64,000 nucleotides of DNA, taken from NCBI GenBank assembly GCA_030180135.1, contig CM058231.1:52896235-52960234 (forward strand), read 5' to 3'. Below the pieces are notes generated by a model. That model made no database searches. It was not told the DNA's origin and saw nothing but the letters and a program-made list of their open reading frames with translations. Within the stretch, counting starts at the first letter, position 1, and the number at the start of each line of letters is the position of its first letter. The position numbers and the translations under genes were made by a program. Source of the DNA: Orychophragmus violaceus. Taxonomy: Eukaryota > Streptophyta > Magnoliopsida > Brassicales > Brassicaceae. Positions 1 to 11,600 of the stretch are shown piece after piece.

Positions 1-304
1 TGCTCTTAGTTTTATTACAACTACAATCTTTTTTTGGGTCAACTTTACAACCACAAACATTCTTTAGAATGTCGTATTTATTCACTTGATTTTTAATAGT
101 GAATTAGGTAATAACAAAATCTAGAAACAATAAAATTAGGTAAATATGTATTAATTTGTTTGTTTGGGTGTAAATATGTAAATCAAGTAAGAGTTAACTA
201 GTATATATTAACAAAGAAACAAACAATTAGGAAAATACTAATACTTTTTGGGTATTGAAAGAGAAGAGAAAACTATTTTGGATGTAAGAAAGAGAAAATA
301 CATA
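1..304. other. AT-rich sequence without a recognised gene
   Basis: The stretch is AT-rich with no coding frame or recognised repeat boundary. It may be the flank or interior of an older element that starts outside the window. Confidence 0.4.
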
Positions 305-630
305 AAATAGCAAAAAATATATTTTGTCACAAATATAGCACTAAAAAAATAATTGACATTTTAGCAGTATTTGGATTATAATAATTTTTATAGTATCATA
401 TAATTTAGAGTTTAAGGTTTATTATTTAGGATTTATTATTTAGAGTTTATGAATTAGTATTTAGGGTTTATAGTTTATTATTTAATATTTAGGATTTAGA
501 GTTTAGGATTATTGATAATTTTGTCTTTATCGCTTTAATGAATACTATTTTGGTCATTTTTCCTATTTGTTGTAATATTTATGATAATATATGTTTTTGT
601 GCTATTTTTACGATTTGTCCTATAAAAATT
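305..630. repeat. Possible small terminal-inverted-repeat DNA element with TTTAGGG-like interior
   Basis: The left part (about 307-345, aaatagcaaaaaatat...) resembles the reverse complement of the right part (about 585-625, ...gtgctattttt). The ends may therefore be imperfect inverted repeats. The interior repeats variants of tttaggatttagagttta. This layout is common in small Brassicaceae Mutator-like or related DNA transposons. I could not define exact ends or a target duplication, so family and boundaries are tentative. Confidence 0.35.
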
Positions 631-979
631 GTCTCTAAATTATGTGAGAATATGTTTTTTTCGAATGAAAAAAACAGAGGTTGTGAATTTCAACGTTGAT
701 ATCTATAATGCACAGGTCGGTTGCAATCGTTGCATTACAAAATAAAAATAACAAGCTATTTATTGCATATCTCTTATTGAAATTAAATAATATCATGTTA
801 TAAACTAATGTTCTAGATAATTTTGTCAGATCGTGATTTGTTTAGGTGGTCTCAAGCGTTAACATTGATTTCTGCGGAATAGCTGATGAACATAAACTAA
901 ATGTTTAACAACTGAGGAATGAGGAGATGCAACATCAGATCTGTCATTCTTCATCTTCCTAAAATTTTGCTATGCATAT
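631..979. other. AT-rich sequence without a recognised gene
   Basis: No gene or clear repeat boundary is visible. The last bases (about 950-979) lead directly into the Ty3-type polyprotein fragment and may belong to the same element. Confidence 0.35.
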
Positions 980-1364
980 TGATGAGGACATAGAACCAGA
1001 AGTTCAAATGTCCATTGTGAGGAAAAATCCATTAAAAGGATCAGCTACTAAAATATTTAGAGAGCAAATCAACAAAGCAGTGCAATGTATCATGAATCAT
1101 GCTTCTGAACAAGAGCAAGCCTCAGGTTATATTAATACCAATTCAAATGAGCAAACTTACATTATAAAAAACTGTCCAATTCAATTCAAATTAGGACATA
1201 AAAGACTTACCTTATTCACTTTCACGCTAGGACTAGAAGCTAGGCATCAAAATGCACAACTTTATTCAGATAGAAAAAAGATAAACCTAAACGGCACACT
1301 TCAAACCAAGGGTGCAACGGCTACTTCTGATCAATTACACAAACCAAATCTTCCATGAACTTTT
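980..1364 (+). pseudogene. C-terminal fragment of a Ty3/gypsy polyprotein
   Basis: The open frame matches the C-terminal tail of Gypsy-1 at 14846-15197. Both have the order DEDIEP, then a GPLTRSATK-like basic motif (here NPLKGSATK), then CIMNHASEQE, then FTFTLGLEA. In plant Ty3 elements a GPxTRxRxK motif lies after the integrase core. The similarity continues past the stop codon through caaggtaagtatctac. This is therefore the 3' end of a second copy of the Gypsy-1 family whose upstream coding part is missing. It has no function by itself. Confidence 0.65.
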
Positions 1365-1533
1365 CAAGGTAAGTATCTACATTAAGGATTATGACTAATG
1401 TGTTTGCTTTGCGTTTGTGATCTTGTTTCAAATTAGAGCTTGTTTTCCCTTTTATTGAGTCATTAAGTCCTAAGATCAAGTTTATTCCATTTTTGTAATT
1501 TGTTTCTAGTCACTTTTAGGCCTGGGCGTTCGG

Positions 1534-2184
1534 TGTTGGGAATGTCCTGAAATCTACCGTACTATCTCTAGAAAGTATGATAAGTGTCGAGATCAGACAT
1601 AAGTCATAAATACTGGGTGATCATGATGACTTGCTAGAGCCCGCTCATGATCTATAAGTTTAGGACTTATTACCAGTATTGTATGATCCCAAAGGGTCAC
1701 ACACCATAGCTAACGGGAAAGTTAAAATGGAATTAATACAGTAAGATGCAAGGCATTTTAATGTATTTGTACAGAGAATTGGGCCAGACAAAAGACAGTC
1801 TTTTGTCTGATTTGGGCCTTGGGCCCAAAAGCCTAATGAGCCATTAGTTTAATTACTTGGGCCCATATAAGGAAGAGGAGAGGCGCAGGAAGCCCTAATG
1901 CTTCAGTGGTCTGCGATTTTGGAGCCTCAGCCGTCTTCCTCTCTCTCTGTGATTTCCAGCTTGGTCTAGCAGCCTGATCCAATAGCTTGTAAGCGTGTGG
2001 ATACCTGAGGAGGAGCCGGTAATCATCAGCTCTTGCAGATCTCGATATTCCATTGATTAATCCGCTGCAATCATAAGGTAATGATCCTGATCTGTTTATG
2101 ATTCAACTGCAATCACCTAGATCCTAGATATTATGTGCTAGGTTGTAACCTGACAATTACACCATGAATGCACATAATCTTACA
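1534..2184 (+). repeat. Copia-1 5' LTR
   Basis: It is 651 bp, TG...CA, the same length as the 3' LTR. Visible differences from that copy are g/a in the tctgattt(g/a)(g/a)gccttggg region, one C/T in gtgattt(c/t)cagc, and one T/C near the end. It holds a pyrimidine-rich ctctctctgtgattt tract and, near its 3' end, a splice-donor-like aag/gtaatg at 2075-2083. Confidence 0.93.
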
Positions 2185-2185
2185 G

Positions 2186-2198
2186 TGGTATCAGAGCC
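2186..2198 (+). promoter_or_regulatory. Copia-1 primer-binding site (initiator tRNA-Met type)
   Basis: TGGTATCAGAGCC begins two bases after the 5' LTR. This is the usual Copia primer site, complementary to the 3' end of initiator tRNA-Met. It also marks the LTR end. Confidence 0.92.
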
Positions 2199-3766
2199 TA
2201 GGTCGTTAGGTTTTTGCTTTTGAATCATACTAGGTTGTTTATTAGTTTGATGAATCGATTTTAATGAGTAAAATTGATTGAAACTTGGAAAACCTAGAAA
2301 TTATTTGATCGCTTGTTGACAAAATCGTTTTGGTATAAAATCACTTGTTGATCTTGTTGTGCAATCATAAGTTTGATTTTGTTTTAACTACTAAAGAAAG
2401 TCACGATCGTTAACATCTTGTTTGAAAAGGACAAAATCTTGTTTGTTAATTAACTTAAGGTTTGTTAAAGTGAATGACGAGAATCGATTCACTTATGATC
2501 GTTTGGTCTTTAGTAGTTGATCATTCACTGGAAAAGTCAAAATCGGTTTCTTATCTTTATTGTATCAATCGCATAATCATAAGAATCAAAGTGAAAGTCA
2601 CGATCGAATTCATATGGTTTAGAAAAGGACAAAAATCGTTTCTTGTCTTTATGTGAAGATCATGCGATTGTTTGAATTAGAAAGTGTGATGGTTTAATTA
2701 ATTATCAATCACAAGCAGTTTGAAAAGGTTGAATTAAAAATCGTGTTTGTTACGATTTTGTTGATTTCTTGATCGTAAATTAAGAAACGATTGTTTAATT
2801 GTTAATGTATGAATCAATTAATTATTTAATTAATGTATGGTTTAAGCCGTTAACCCAAATCGCGGTTTGCTGGAAATTATTTAATACAATTGGTATTATT
2901 TAATTTCTGGTTAAACCGGATTTAAAATTCAAAATTGAATTTTAACCTAAACCGAAGGCTGGTCTAAGTTTGATTTGGTTGGACCAAATAATTTAGAGCT
3001 GGTCTGGTTTAGTGAATAACCAGTTGGATTTAGTAGTTAATTTGGTCTTGGACCAGAATTAATGAATCGACTCGATTATGTCAAATTATTGGGCAATTGG
3101 AATTCTGTGGTCTTGGGCCAAGAATTGGGCCTATAATTTGTGACCCAACCGAAAACTTTAATAAAATATTAAATTAGAAATTTTATTTTTAGTATATTTC
3201 TAAATTTAGAAAGTTTCTAAAATAAGTAAGTTTCCCAAAATAGTAATCTTCTATTTTTGGAAAGAAAACCTAAAATCCTCAAAACCAATATCAAGCTTGG
3301 ATGTCTTGCCCAATCTTGTCAGCTACTTAACGCTTATTCAATTACAGATATGGCTTACAGTGTGAGGTGTCTGTTTTTGCGTAAGTAAAGTAGTATATAG
3401 TCACTAATTTCATTGGGAGTCCCAGACTTTAGTGATTATTTGGCTGTAAGAGATTGGTTTCCTTGACTGGGCCATCGGGAGTCCCGGGCCTTGAGACATC
3501 TGGTGAATTGGGCCTTGGGCCCAATCCACAACCGAGAGTTATATAGATATAACTAGTTGTGTGCATGCTTACCAAGTAAAGCTAATTCCGGGTGACGGCC
3601 AGTGGCCCACTTTGGTTTTGGTTGAACATGGGTCTCAGAATCATTGCATTCTTATGAGGTTAAACAGAGAAATTTTGAATGCAATGCGAGTTTTCTTATA
3701 AGTTATTAAGATTACTCTTTTATGAACTGAATAACTAAAACTCTATTTATCTCTAAATTTTCAGTT
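2199..3766 (+). other. Copia-1 untranslated leader
   Basis: About 1.57 kb separates the primer site from the gag start. It has no coding frame of note. It is rich in ggttta/aatcg strings and ends in a pyrimidine stretch and tcag at 3761-3764, two bases before the gag ATG. With the aag/gtaatg at 2075-2083 this suggests a leader intron, discussed in the findings. It lacks the paired GATC units seen in Copia-2. Confidence 0.6.
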
Positions 3767-4657
3767 ATGACTAGCACAAACAATCAAAACACTTTCTCGA
3801 TCCGGTCTGTCCTTGAGAAGGACAAACTGAACGGATCAAATTTCTTGACTTGGTCGCGGAACCTGAGGCTAGTCCTCAGGCAGGAGAGAAAGGACTATGT
3901 CCTTGAGAGAGCTCTCCCCGAGAGGATCGGGTCCAATGCCTCTCATGCAGTATATAATGCTTGGAATAAGCATTAAAATGATGCGGTAGATGTGCGTGGT
4001 CTGATATTGGCTACCATGGACTCAGATTTGCTGAAGCAATATGAGAACATGGAGTCGCCAATAGAGATGATCAGCAGCCTGAAATTGAAATTTCAGGAGC
4101 AGGTAAGAGTGGAGAGATACCAGTTGGTTAAGTCTCTCACTAGCTGCAAGCTACCAAATGATCATCCAGTAAGTCCTCATGTCAGTAAAATGATGGGTTA
4201 CATTGATAACCTGAGGAAACTGGATTATCCAGTTAGCCAAGAATTGGCAACTGAGATCATTCTGCAGTCACTGCCGTCAAGCTATGATAAGTTCAGAAGG
4301 AACTATATCAAGAAAGGCTTAACGAAGACGCTGACTGAACTGCATGATATGCTCAAGACAGTTGAGCCAAACGTGAAGAGTACCCTGTATAATCTCATGA
4401 AGGAGAAGGGTAGGTTTACTAAACCTAATGCTGACAAGGGTGAAGACAAAGTTGTCCAGATTTTGAATCATGGCAAGCGTGTGTCTTCTGAGCCCGAGTC
4501 AGATACATCTTACGTTGGTAAGTGCTGCTACTGTAAAGAGACTGGGCATTGGAAGAGAGATTGCATTAAATTCATGGAAGATTATGAGGAGTTGAAGTTG
4601 ATGTATGAGACTACTTCCTCAGGTATTCATGTTATTACTTCAAGTTCTACCTTATAG
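3767..4657 (+). pseudogene. Copia-1 gag with one internal stop
   Basis: This would encode the Copia capsid/nucleocapsid protein. It starts with the ATG at 3767. A TAA at 3974-3976 interrupts it; Copia-2 has TAT at that codon, and the frame resumes unchanged. The N-terminal two thirds match the UBN2-type Copia gag, including LEKDKLNGSNFLTW and the block around MMGYIDNLRK. Near the C-terminus is a zinc knuckle, CCYCKETGHWKRDC (C-x2-C-x4-H-x4-C). The ORF ends at TAG 4655-4657, and a protease-like DTG follows in the same frame at 4664-4672. It is about 70% alike by eye to the Copia-2 gag at 19031-19945. Confidence 0.85.
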
Positions 4658-5151
4658 GTATTGGATACTGGTTGTGGCACTGATATTTGTTATAATATGC
4701 AGAGCCTAAGCAACAGTAGAACGTTGAAGGAAGGACAAGTGGAACTGCGTGTCTGGAAGGAGCTATGGATGCTGCCTCAGCCGTAGGGTTTTCACTTGTA
4801 GATGCCTTTGAGGCTTGGTTTTATTGAGTAATTGCTACAATGTACCTGCTTTAAGCAGAGTTGTCTTTCATTTTCTTGTAAGAATTTGAATGTTTTTCAT
4901 TTTGATAAAAGACTAGTTTTGTTCTTTTGATCTTAATGAAATATTGATTGTAGCACCCTATTCAAGGAATGGGTTTTATATCTTAAACCAAAGAGTGCCT
5001 AAATGTAACATAAATACCGAATTGGTTTAAATCTGATGAATTAAACCTGATTTTTCTTGGCGTAAATGTTTTGGTCACATAAAGTGAGTCGGATTCAGAA
5101 ATCCCATAGTTATGGACTTTTGGGCTCATTTGATCGGATATCTTATGAGAC
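4658..5151 (+). pseudogene. Copia-1 protease trace and non-coding replacement segment
   Basis: An aspartic-protease-like LDTGCGTDI lies at 4661-4687, directly after the gag stop and in the same frame. The reading then fails. About 4800-5000 is AT-rich non-coding sequence (gtctttcattttcttgtaag and neighbours) where the rest of protease and the integrase start would be expected. Copia-2 has the same segment at about 20040-20220, so the loss predates both insertions. Confidence 0.6.
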
Positions 5152-5388
5152 TTGAATTCTGCTTACTGGACCAAAAGACAAAGGGCCCATCTTAGCCGAG
5201 CTAGAGAAAGGCCCAAAGACTTATTGGACCTTGAACATACTCATGTATGTGGTCCAATGAGCAGTAATGCCAGAGAAAATTTCCTATACTTCATTGTCTT
5301 TACTGATTACTTCAGTGAGTATGACTGTGTTCATTTGATGAGACACGAGTCGGAATTCTTTGAAATGGTCGAAAGAGTTCCAGAATGA
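5152..5388 (+). pseudogene. Copia-1 integrase remnant
   Basis: A short frame carries HTHVCGPMSSNARENFLYF followed by FTDYFSEYDCVHLM. It resembles the start of the Copia integrase catalytic core, the HTDVCGPM and FTDDFS blocks. The first catalytic aspartate of that block is replaced by H in this copy and the rest of the core is missing. It is non-functional. Confidence 0.7.
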
Positions 5389-7190
5389 GGTATAGAATCA
5401 GAGTGACATAAGTATTGAGACTCTGGATTAGATCACGAGTGAGAATACTTAAGTCATTGATGGTGTGATCATCTGAATGAGTGTGAAGTCGTTTCACAGC
5501 TCATTTCTCCTGAAAACCTTGAGGTGTTTCTGTGAGAAAGAATCAGATCTTATTAGAAATGATTAAAGATGAGTCACACGAATCTTCCATGATATTCTTT
5601 AAGAATAACGCTCTAGAAATATCTAAGTTTACGCTGAAATAGTTCCACCAATATCAGTTGAAAGACACCACATAAATGTGGACTGGAAATGATCCAAATT
5701 CGTCTTTACTGAGTATTTGTAGTTGAGCTACTTCGCTGGTTGTCCTAGGGAAACCAAGGCTTGTTACTTTTTACGTCCATTCCGAAAACGAAGTTAGGTT
5801 GTTCGGAATTCTGTTTTCTAAAAGGAAAGTTATTTTCCAAGAAGAACAGTGGGAGGAAAAGTATAACTCGAAGAAATTCGAGAAATACAGGAGGCTGCTC
5901 AACCTGTTGAGGGAGAGCAGCGGATGGATTTACAGATTTCTGTAGAATCTACACCTGTAGAGCCTGAAGTTCGCAGATCTAAATGAATCCGTCACTAACC
6001 AGAGAGTGATTTCTCGTGATTAGTTGCCATGATCTGATGATCATTGAAAGTGACGAACCTGCGAAATTCACAGAAGCGAAAGTGAGCCCGGACTCCGAAA
6101 ATTATACTGTGTGTAAGTTAGCTTCATCGATCCATTCATGGATGGAAGCAAACATATCGGAGTTGGAATCTTCGTTCTGTTGAAGTAGTCAAGGTTTTGA
6201 CTTGAACAGGAACGAAGTGGAACTGTGCATTTACTAATAGATAAGTGGGAGCGATGTTGCATTTCTCATAGTGTATGTCGATGACATACTGATTCTCGGA
6301 AATAACGTTCCAATGCTGCAGTCGGTAAAGGACTGGCTTGGGAGTTGGTTTTATGATTGACATGGGTAAAGCCACGTATGTTCTTGGATTTTGGATCTAA
6401 AGATAGAGATCCAAAAGAGCTGGTAGGACAAAGTCAGGATTCTTAAATTGACAAAGTCCTACACGTTTTCAGCATTCCAAGAAGGGTTTTATGCCAATGT
6501 CACATGGCATTACGTTAAGCAAGAAACAGTGTCCTACGATAACTGCTGAGCTTGAATGCATGGATGAGATTCCATATGCGTCGGCAATTGGATCTATCAT
6601 GTATGCCATGACACGTACTTGTTTTGATGTTGCTTTAATGTTAAGCAAGACAAGTAAAGACCAGTCAAATCCAGCGAAGAATCACTGGATAGACGTAATG
6701 AATATCCTTAAGTATTTGGAAAATACTTAGGATAAGTTCTTGATTTACGGAGAAAGTGAGGTGCTACAAGTCGGTAGAGTCTGAAAGGCAAGTTTCCAAC
6801 AGACAAAGATGATTTCCGGTCACAGTCCGGTTATATCTTGTGTCTGTCTGGCGGTGCAAGGCACTGTTGCTGACTCCATGACTTAAGCTGAACATTTCGC
6901 AGCTTGGGTAGCGGCGAAAAGGTTGTTTGGAAAGAAGAGTTCATCACTGAACTTGATGTGATTCCCATCATAGATGAGGCTAGCTGCACATCAGAGGTCC
7001 ATACACCTTGAGGGTAGGTATAACCTATTCCGTGAGATAAATGACAGAAGTGTTAAGTAGATCAGCAAGTTTCAACGAATGAGAACGTTGCTAATCTATT
7101 AACGAAGCCACTCCTTAGGCCTAAGCACGAGTCGCGGACTGTAGCTGTAGGATGAGTGAAATTAAGATGTAGTCTTAATTTCAGTGGGAG
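5389..7190 (+). pseudogene. Copia-1 reverse transcriptase and RNase H remnants
   Basis: The frame is repeatedly broken, but landmarks remain. The catalytic box YVDD is at 6274-6285. The segment at 6491-6730 has YPMSHG-like and IPYASAIGSIMYAM blocks, typical of the reverse transcriptase/RNase H junction. About 6830-7140 holds RNase H traces (gcttgggtagcggcgaaaag) and the C-terminal LTKPL-like end near 7105. The fingers region of reverse transcriptase is largely gone. Copia-2 has decayed in the same way but has also lost the YVDD box. Confidence 0.75.
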
Positions 7191-8009
7191 TTTGTAAAGG
7201 GCTTTATTTAGTTGTTTTGAAAGGTTCATGTAAACATAATATTTTATGTTTATGAAATTTATGATTTCTGGATTATTTTAACTGTGATATAAATAATCGT
7301 TCCAAAATGATTCATGTCATTATATATGGGCCATCGAAGTACATGAGTAGACTTGATCCTGAAACCCCATATTTAACGAAATGACATAAATCATAATGTC
7401 CATAGTCGAAGGTTGTTGAAATTGGAACACCAACAACCACTTGAGACTAGATTGTGTTGAGACTTATGACCAAGTTTCGAGGGGTCATAGATGCGCGGCA
7501 TCAAAGTCGACACATAGGTATATGTAGGGGAGCATATGACCGGACATGGCCCGCTGATGAGAACTCTACAAGATATTAATATCTGTGTCATAAGAGGTTC
7601 TCATATACGACTATAGAGTATAGTCCTTAGACCTGAGTTCGCATGCATGTGGCTGCACATGGAGTGATGCGCTTTGATCATTGTCTAACGCTGTTTCGTA
7701 ACTGGGAGCTATAAGGACCTTGGTTGGGTGTATTATAAAGTGTGTAGTTCATAGTGATGGAACAAGATGGGATTTGTCCCTGCCGTTTAACGGAGGTAAT
7801 ATCTCTAGGCCAATCGGAGTCTTGATAGCTGGTAAGAGAGTGGCCACTCCCAAACGGACTTGCCCAAGTCGTTTGCATTGTCAGTATCAAATCTGTTCCG
7901 ATAAATATGGTCTGGCTATATAAGGATGACACGCATCTTGCCTTATGCCAGATTGAGATATTGAGACAAAAGGATTAGGGAATGTAGGATTCCAGTACAA
8001 GTGGGAGAT
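7191..8009 (+). other. Copia-1 3' untranslated region and polypurine tract
   Basis: About 820 bp without a gene follow the RNase H trace. They end with aagtgggagat at 7999-8009, next to the 3' LTR, which is the expected polypurine tract for plus-strand priming. Copia-2 has the same layout at 22200-22993. Confidence 0.7.
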
Positions 8010-8660
8010 TGTTGGGAATGTCCTGAAATCTACCGTACTATCTCTAGAAAGTATGATAAGTGTCGAGATCAGACATAAGTCATAAATACTGGGTGATCAT
8101 GATGACTTGCTAGAGCCCGCTCATGATCTATAAGTTTAGGACTTATTACCAGTATTGTATGATCCCAAAGGGTCACACACCATAGCTAACGGGAAAGTTA
8201 AAATGGAATTAATACAGTAAGATGCAAGGCATTTTAATGTATTTGTACAGAGAATTGGGCCAGACAAAAGACAGTCTTTTGTCTGATTTGAGCCTTGGGC
8301 CCAAAAGCCTAATGAGCCATTAGTTTAATTACTTGGGCCCATATAAGGAAGAGGAGAGGCGCAGGAAGCCCTAATGCTTCAGTGGTCTGCGATTTTGGAG
8401 CCTCAGCCGTCTTCCTCTCTCTCTGTGATTTTCAGCTTGGTCTAGCAGCCTGATCCAATAGCTTGTAAGCGTGTGGATACCTGAGGAGGAGCCGGTAATC
8501 ATCAGCTCTTGCAGATCTCGATATTCCATTGATTAATCCGCTGCAATCATAAGGTAATGATCCTGATCTGTTTATGATTCAACTGCAATCACCTAGATCC
8601 TAGATATTATGTGCTAGGTTGTAACCTGACAATTACACCATGAATGCACATAATCCTACA
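8010..8660 (+). repeat. Copia-1 3' LTR
   Basis: A 651-bp direct repeat of 1534-2184, starting TGTTGGGAATG and ending CCTACA. The hAT-1 interior resumes after the duplicated ttcgg. Confidence 0.93.
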
Positions 8661-9609
8661 TTCGGGTACCCGTTCGGGTTCGGTTTGGGTTTTTCGGGTT
8701 TTCGGGTTTTCGGGTTCATGCATATAAGACCCATTCGGGTATTTTATAATTTTGGTTCGGGTTCAGTTCGGTTCCATTCGGGTTCGGTTCGGGTTCGGGT
8801 ATCCGAAAAATCATAAAACAAAAATAAAATTAGTTAATTTGAACAAAAATTTCGTTCAATTTAGATAAATATTGCAAGAAATTTTTTATATTTCGTTTAT
8901 TTTGGGTATTTTAACTATTTTAGTCTAAAACTAACCAATATATTTGAGTTTATAATTATAACTTAGATAATTATGTTATATTAAATCTAAATATAATTTG
9001 AATATATAATTGTAGTTCGAATATTTCGGGTACCCATTCGGTTCTCGGTTCGGGTCGGGTTCGGTTTCGGTTCTTCGGGTATAGAAGTTTAGGACCCATT
9101 CAGGTATTTTATCGGTTCGGGTTCAGGTTTGGTTCTTCTTTTTCGGTTCATGTTCGGTTCGGTATTTTGGTTCCGGTTTTTTTGCCTAGGCCTAGTCACT
9201 TTGACGGACATAGCTATTTGGACTGTTTATAAAGTCCCTTCTCAAAAAAAATTCTGCTCTGGCAACAGTGTATTTTTACACTAGATCAATAAACCTACAC
9301 GTTTTATTTCAGAGCAAAGATTTTTTTGTTGTTCTTCTTGAGTTTGTGTGATTCAACTTGAGAGAAGAGTTTTGTCTAATCAGAGATCATCTTCATAGAT
9401 CTTTGTGGCGACATTCAGTCCATCCATCCATCCATTCACTGACTTGATTTGAGAGAGTCTTAAGACCAGCAGATCAAGGTCCATCCAAAACCAATCCATC
9501 CAATTCTTTTCAAGCAGATCAAGAGAGTTCTAAGGCCATTGTTTTGTTCTTCATCAATCCTATCATTCAGCTTCAGTCCAGGGGGATACATCAACTAGTA
9601 TCAGAGTCG

Positions 9610-10608
9610 AAAGGCTCCTAAAATAGGTGTTTTTATCCATAAACCCTTGTTACTTTCATAACCTTTCATATACATTCGTTTTTGTTTCATTGCATCCATC
9701 GATTCTGTTTTGTTAGATCAATTATCATGCTTAGTTCTCTGAATATTTCATTGCATAATCAAATAGAAAACCATAAAAAGTATTATGTTGCATCTAGTTT
9801 TACTACTAGAACACTTCTGCATCATTAATCAAAAGCAATAAAAATCGTCATGTCCTGTCATTCTGTTTAGTTTATCATTCTGTTTCATTTGCTTGCATAC
9901 TTAATAGAAAATCCAAAACAAACCGTTTCATTGCATACTAGTTCTGTTAATCATTCATCCTTACACACTTATTACAAAATCAAAAAGAAAACCTTTGTTG
10001 TTTTTGTTTCTGTCGAGTTTTATTTTCTAGAAGTTCATAGTTTTCATAGGTTTATAAAAACAAAAGAGAAGAAGATAGTGAATTTGATGCAATTTCTTAA
10101 ACCAGAAAGCCATAAACGAGTTTCTTGACTTATTTGTTAAAAGATTTTTGAAAACTTTCAAAAGAGTAAACCCCTCATTTACTTGGACCAAAATTTGTTT
10201 GCCTTTTGTGAAAACCAAAACCATGTACTAATATTTTAAACAAAGAAAGTTAATATTCCTTTGTGTCTTTGATATTTCCTGTTTTTTCGAAAACCAAAAG
10301 GGAGATCTTATCTTTAATGAACCTCGAACAATACTTTTCGAAAAGTTTAAAACGGCCTTCCCAATATATTTTTGCTCACGTTTTTAAACCAAAGTGAACC
10401 GTGTGATTTTTAAACTAGACTCCAGGAGTATTTATGTTGATTTAAAACTTTTGAGCATTGGTATGATCATTGAACCGTCCATAAACACAATATAAAGACT
10501 TTGATTTATACTTAAGCTAAGGTTCATCATGACATATTGATACACTTTTCACTCATGACACAAGTACCAAACATACATGGGTGAAGAAGCAAAACTGCTC
10601 AAATCACC
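9610..10608 (+). other. Gypsy-1 leader without a gene
   Basis: About 1 kb of AT-rich sequence separates the primer site from the gag frame. Short open frames here have no recognisable protein features and I treat them as chance. Confidence 0.5.
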
Positions 10609-11600
10609 ATGACACACTTGCTGGATGCCATGAGAGGTATCAGTGATATGCTCACGCAACTGGAGCAAAGACCTATACAACCAACATCACCACCAGCATC
10701 CCCAAGAGGTCCTATCCGTGACCTGAATATAAACCAAATACAACAAGCTGATGACTCCACAAATGAGGAAATGTTTGAACTAGAAGAGAATGAGTTACCT
10801 CCTGATCAAAATAAAGAAAGCAGAGGGAAAGGTCAGAACAACAATGGCATGGGCAGACAAAGAAGCAGAGACAGAAGACACTATCAACCTAGACATGGAG
10901 ATATATGCAAAGACCGTGATGATCAGAGGCATGTATGAAAAGACCTGAAACTCACATCACCTACATTTGCTGGAAGATTTAATCCAGAAGTATATATTGA
11001 TTGGGAGAGAAGGATGGAGTATATCTATGAGTATTATCAATACCCAGAAGCAACAAAAGTCTCCCTAGCTGCTGCTCAACTCACTAACAATGCAATTGCA
11101 TGGTGGAACAGAGAAGTTCTGAAAGAAGAAAGCAAATACATGGAAAATTAGCAATTGAGATGTCATGAATTTTGTATTGTGGAAGAGATATGTTCCAGCC
11201 TATTACCACATATATCTTCAAAGGAGGTTCAAAAAACTATCTCAAGGCAACAAATCAGTTGAAGAATACTTCAAGACAAAATTACACGCAAGGTAGAAAG
11301 ACAACCATTGAAGGTCTTGAAATATTGTGGCATCTAGCTATCCTAGATGAACAACACATCACGAGGAAGGTTGCTGCAACCAGTAGAAGCAAACTAGCAT
11401 TGACTCAACCACATAAGAATCTAGACAAAAGCAAAGAAGTATAAGTGGATTCAAGGTTCAAGAAACCAACATATGAGCAGCCTAAGGTCACCAAAACAGA
11501 ATTAAGCAATAACAAATCATAACCTCAATGTTCGAGAGACATCATTTGCTTCAAGTGTCAAGGAAAAGGCCATTTTGCTAGAGATTGTCCAAATCAGAGA
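10609..11600 (+). pseudogene. Gypsy-1 gag remnant with zinc knuckle
   Basis: The N-terminal frame (10609-10938) is rich in P, Q, R and D. It is followed in another frame by a capsid-like stretch near 10960-11160 (FNPEVYIDWERRMEYI, then a WWNREV block), typical of plant Ty3 gag. Further broken frames run from 11172. The nucleocapsid knuckle CFKCQGKGHFARDC (CCHC) is readable at 11548-11589, outside any long ORF. At least two frame changes and several stops make it non-functional. Confidence 0.75.

Larger units (their letters stand above)
1534..8660 (+). mobile_element. Copia-1: young Ty1/copia element with degenerate pol
   Basis: Two 651-bp LTRs flank an internal region of about 5.8 kb. The LTRs start TGTTGGGAATG and end in CA. 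The 5-bp duplication ttcgg lies at 1529-1533 and 8661-8665. By eye the LTRs differ at about three positions, so insertion was recent. Order on the + strand: LTR, tRNA-Met primer site, long leader, gag, protease trace, integrase and reverse transcriptase remnants, RNase H trace, polypurine tract, LTR. The pol remnants are far too short and broken for autonomy. It sits inside hAT-1. Confidence 0.95.
1517..9194. mobile_element. hAT-1: non-autonomous hAT-like element, split by Copia-1
   Basis: The ends are inverted: taggcctgggc at 1517-1527 and gcctaggccta at 9184-9194. They are flanked by a perfect 8-bp duplication, gtcacttt at 1509-1516 and 9195-9202, the length expected for hAT insertions. Without Copia-1 the element is about 546 bp. 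It is non-coding and consists largely of ttcgggt/ggttcgg subterminal repeats. It carries no transposase and must have moved with one supplied elsewhere. Confidence 0.85.
1365..9593 (+). repeat. Probable LTR of the Gypsy-1 family, split by hAT-1
   Basis: Without hAT-1 and one copy of its duplication, positions 1365-1516 join 9203-9593 to give about 540 bp. This stretch starts just after a Ty3 polyprotein 3' end and stops at atacatca, next to a tRNA-Met-like primer site (tagtatcagagtc). Those are the neighbours an LTR should have. The left border is a guess because no second LTR copy is in the window for comparison. Confidence 0.45.

Noticed and set aside
380..520. Telomere-like tttaggg words
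   Set aside because: Degenerate and irregular (tttaggatttagagttta). No true heptamer array, so not an interstitial telomere.
690..740. gtcggttgcaatcgttgc resembling a palindromic unit
   Set aside because: The core is caatcg, not cgRYcg, and no second unit follows at 20-22 bp.
7391..7932. Short ORFs on both strands in the Copia-1 3' region
   Set aside because: No family match, not conserved in Copia-2 at 22350-22930 as frames.
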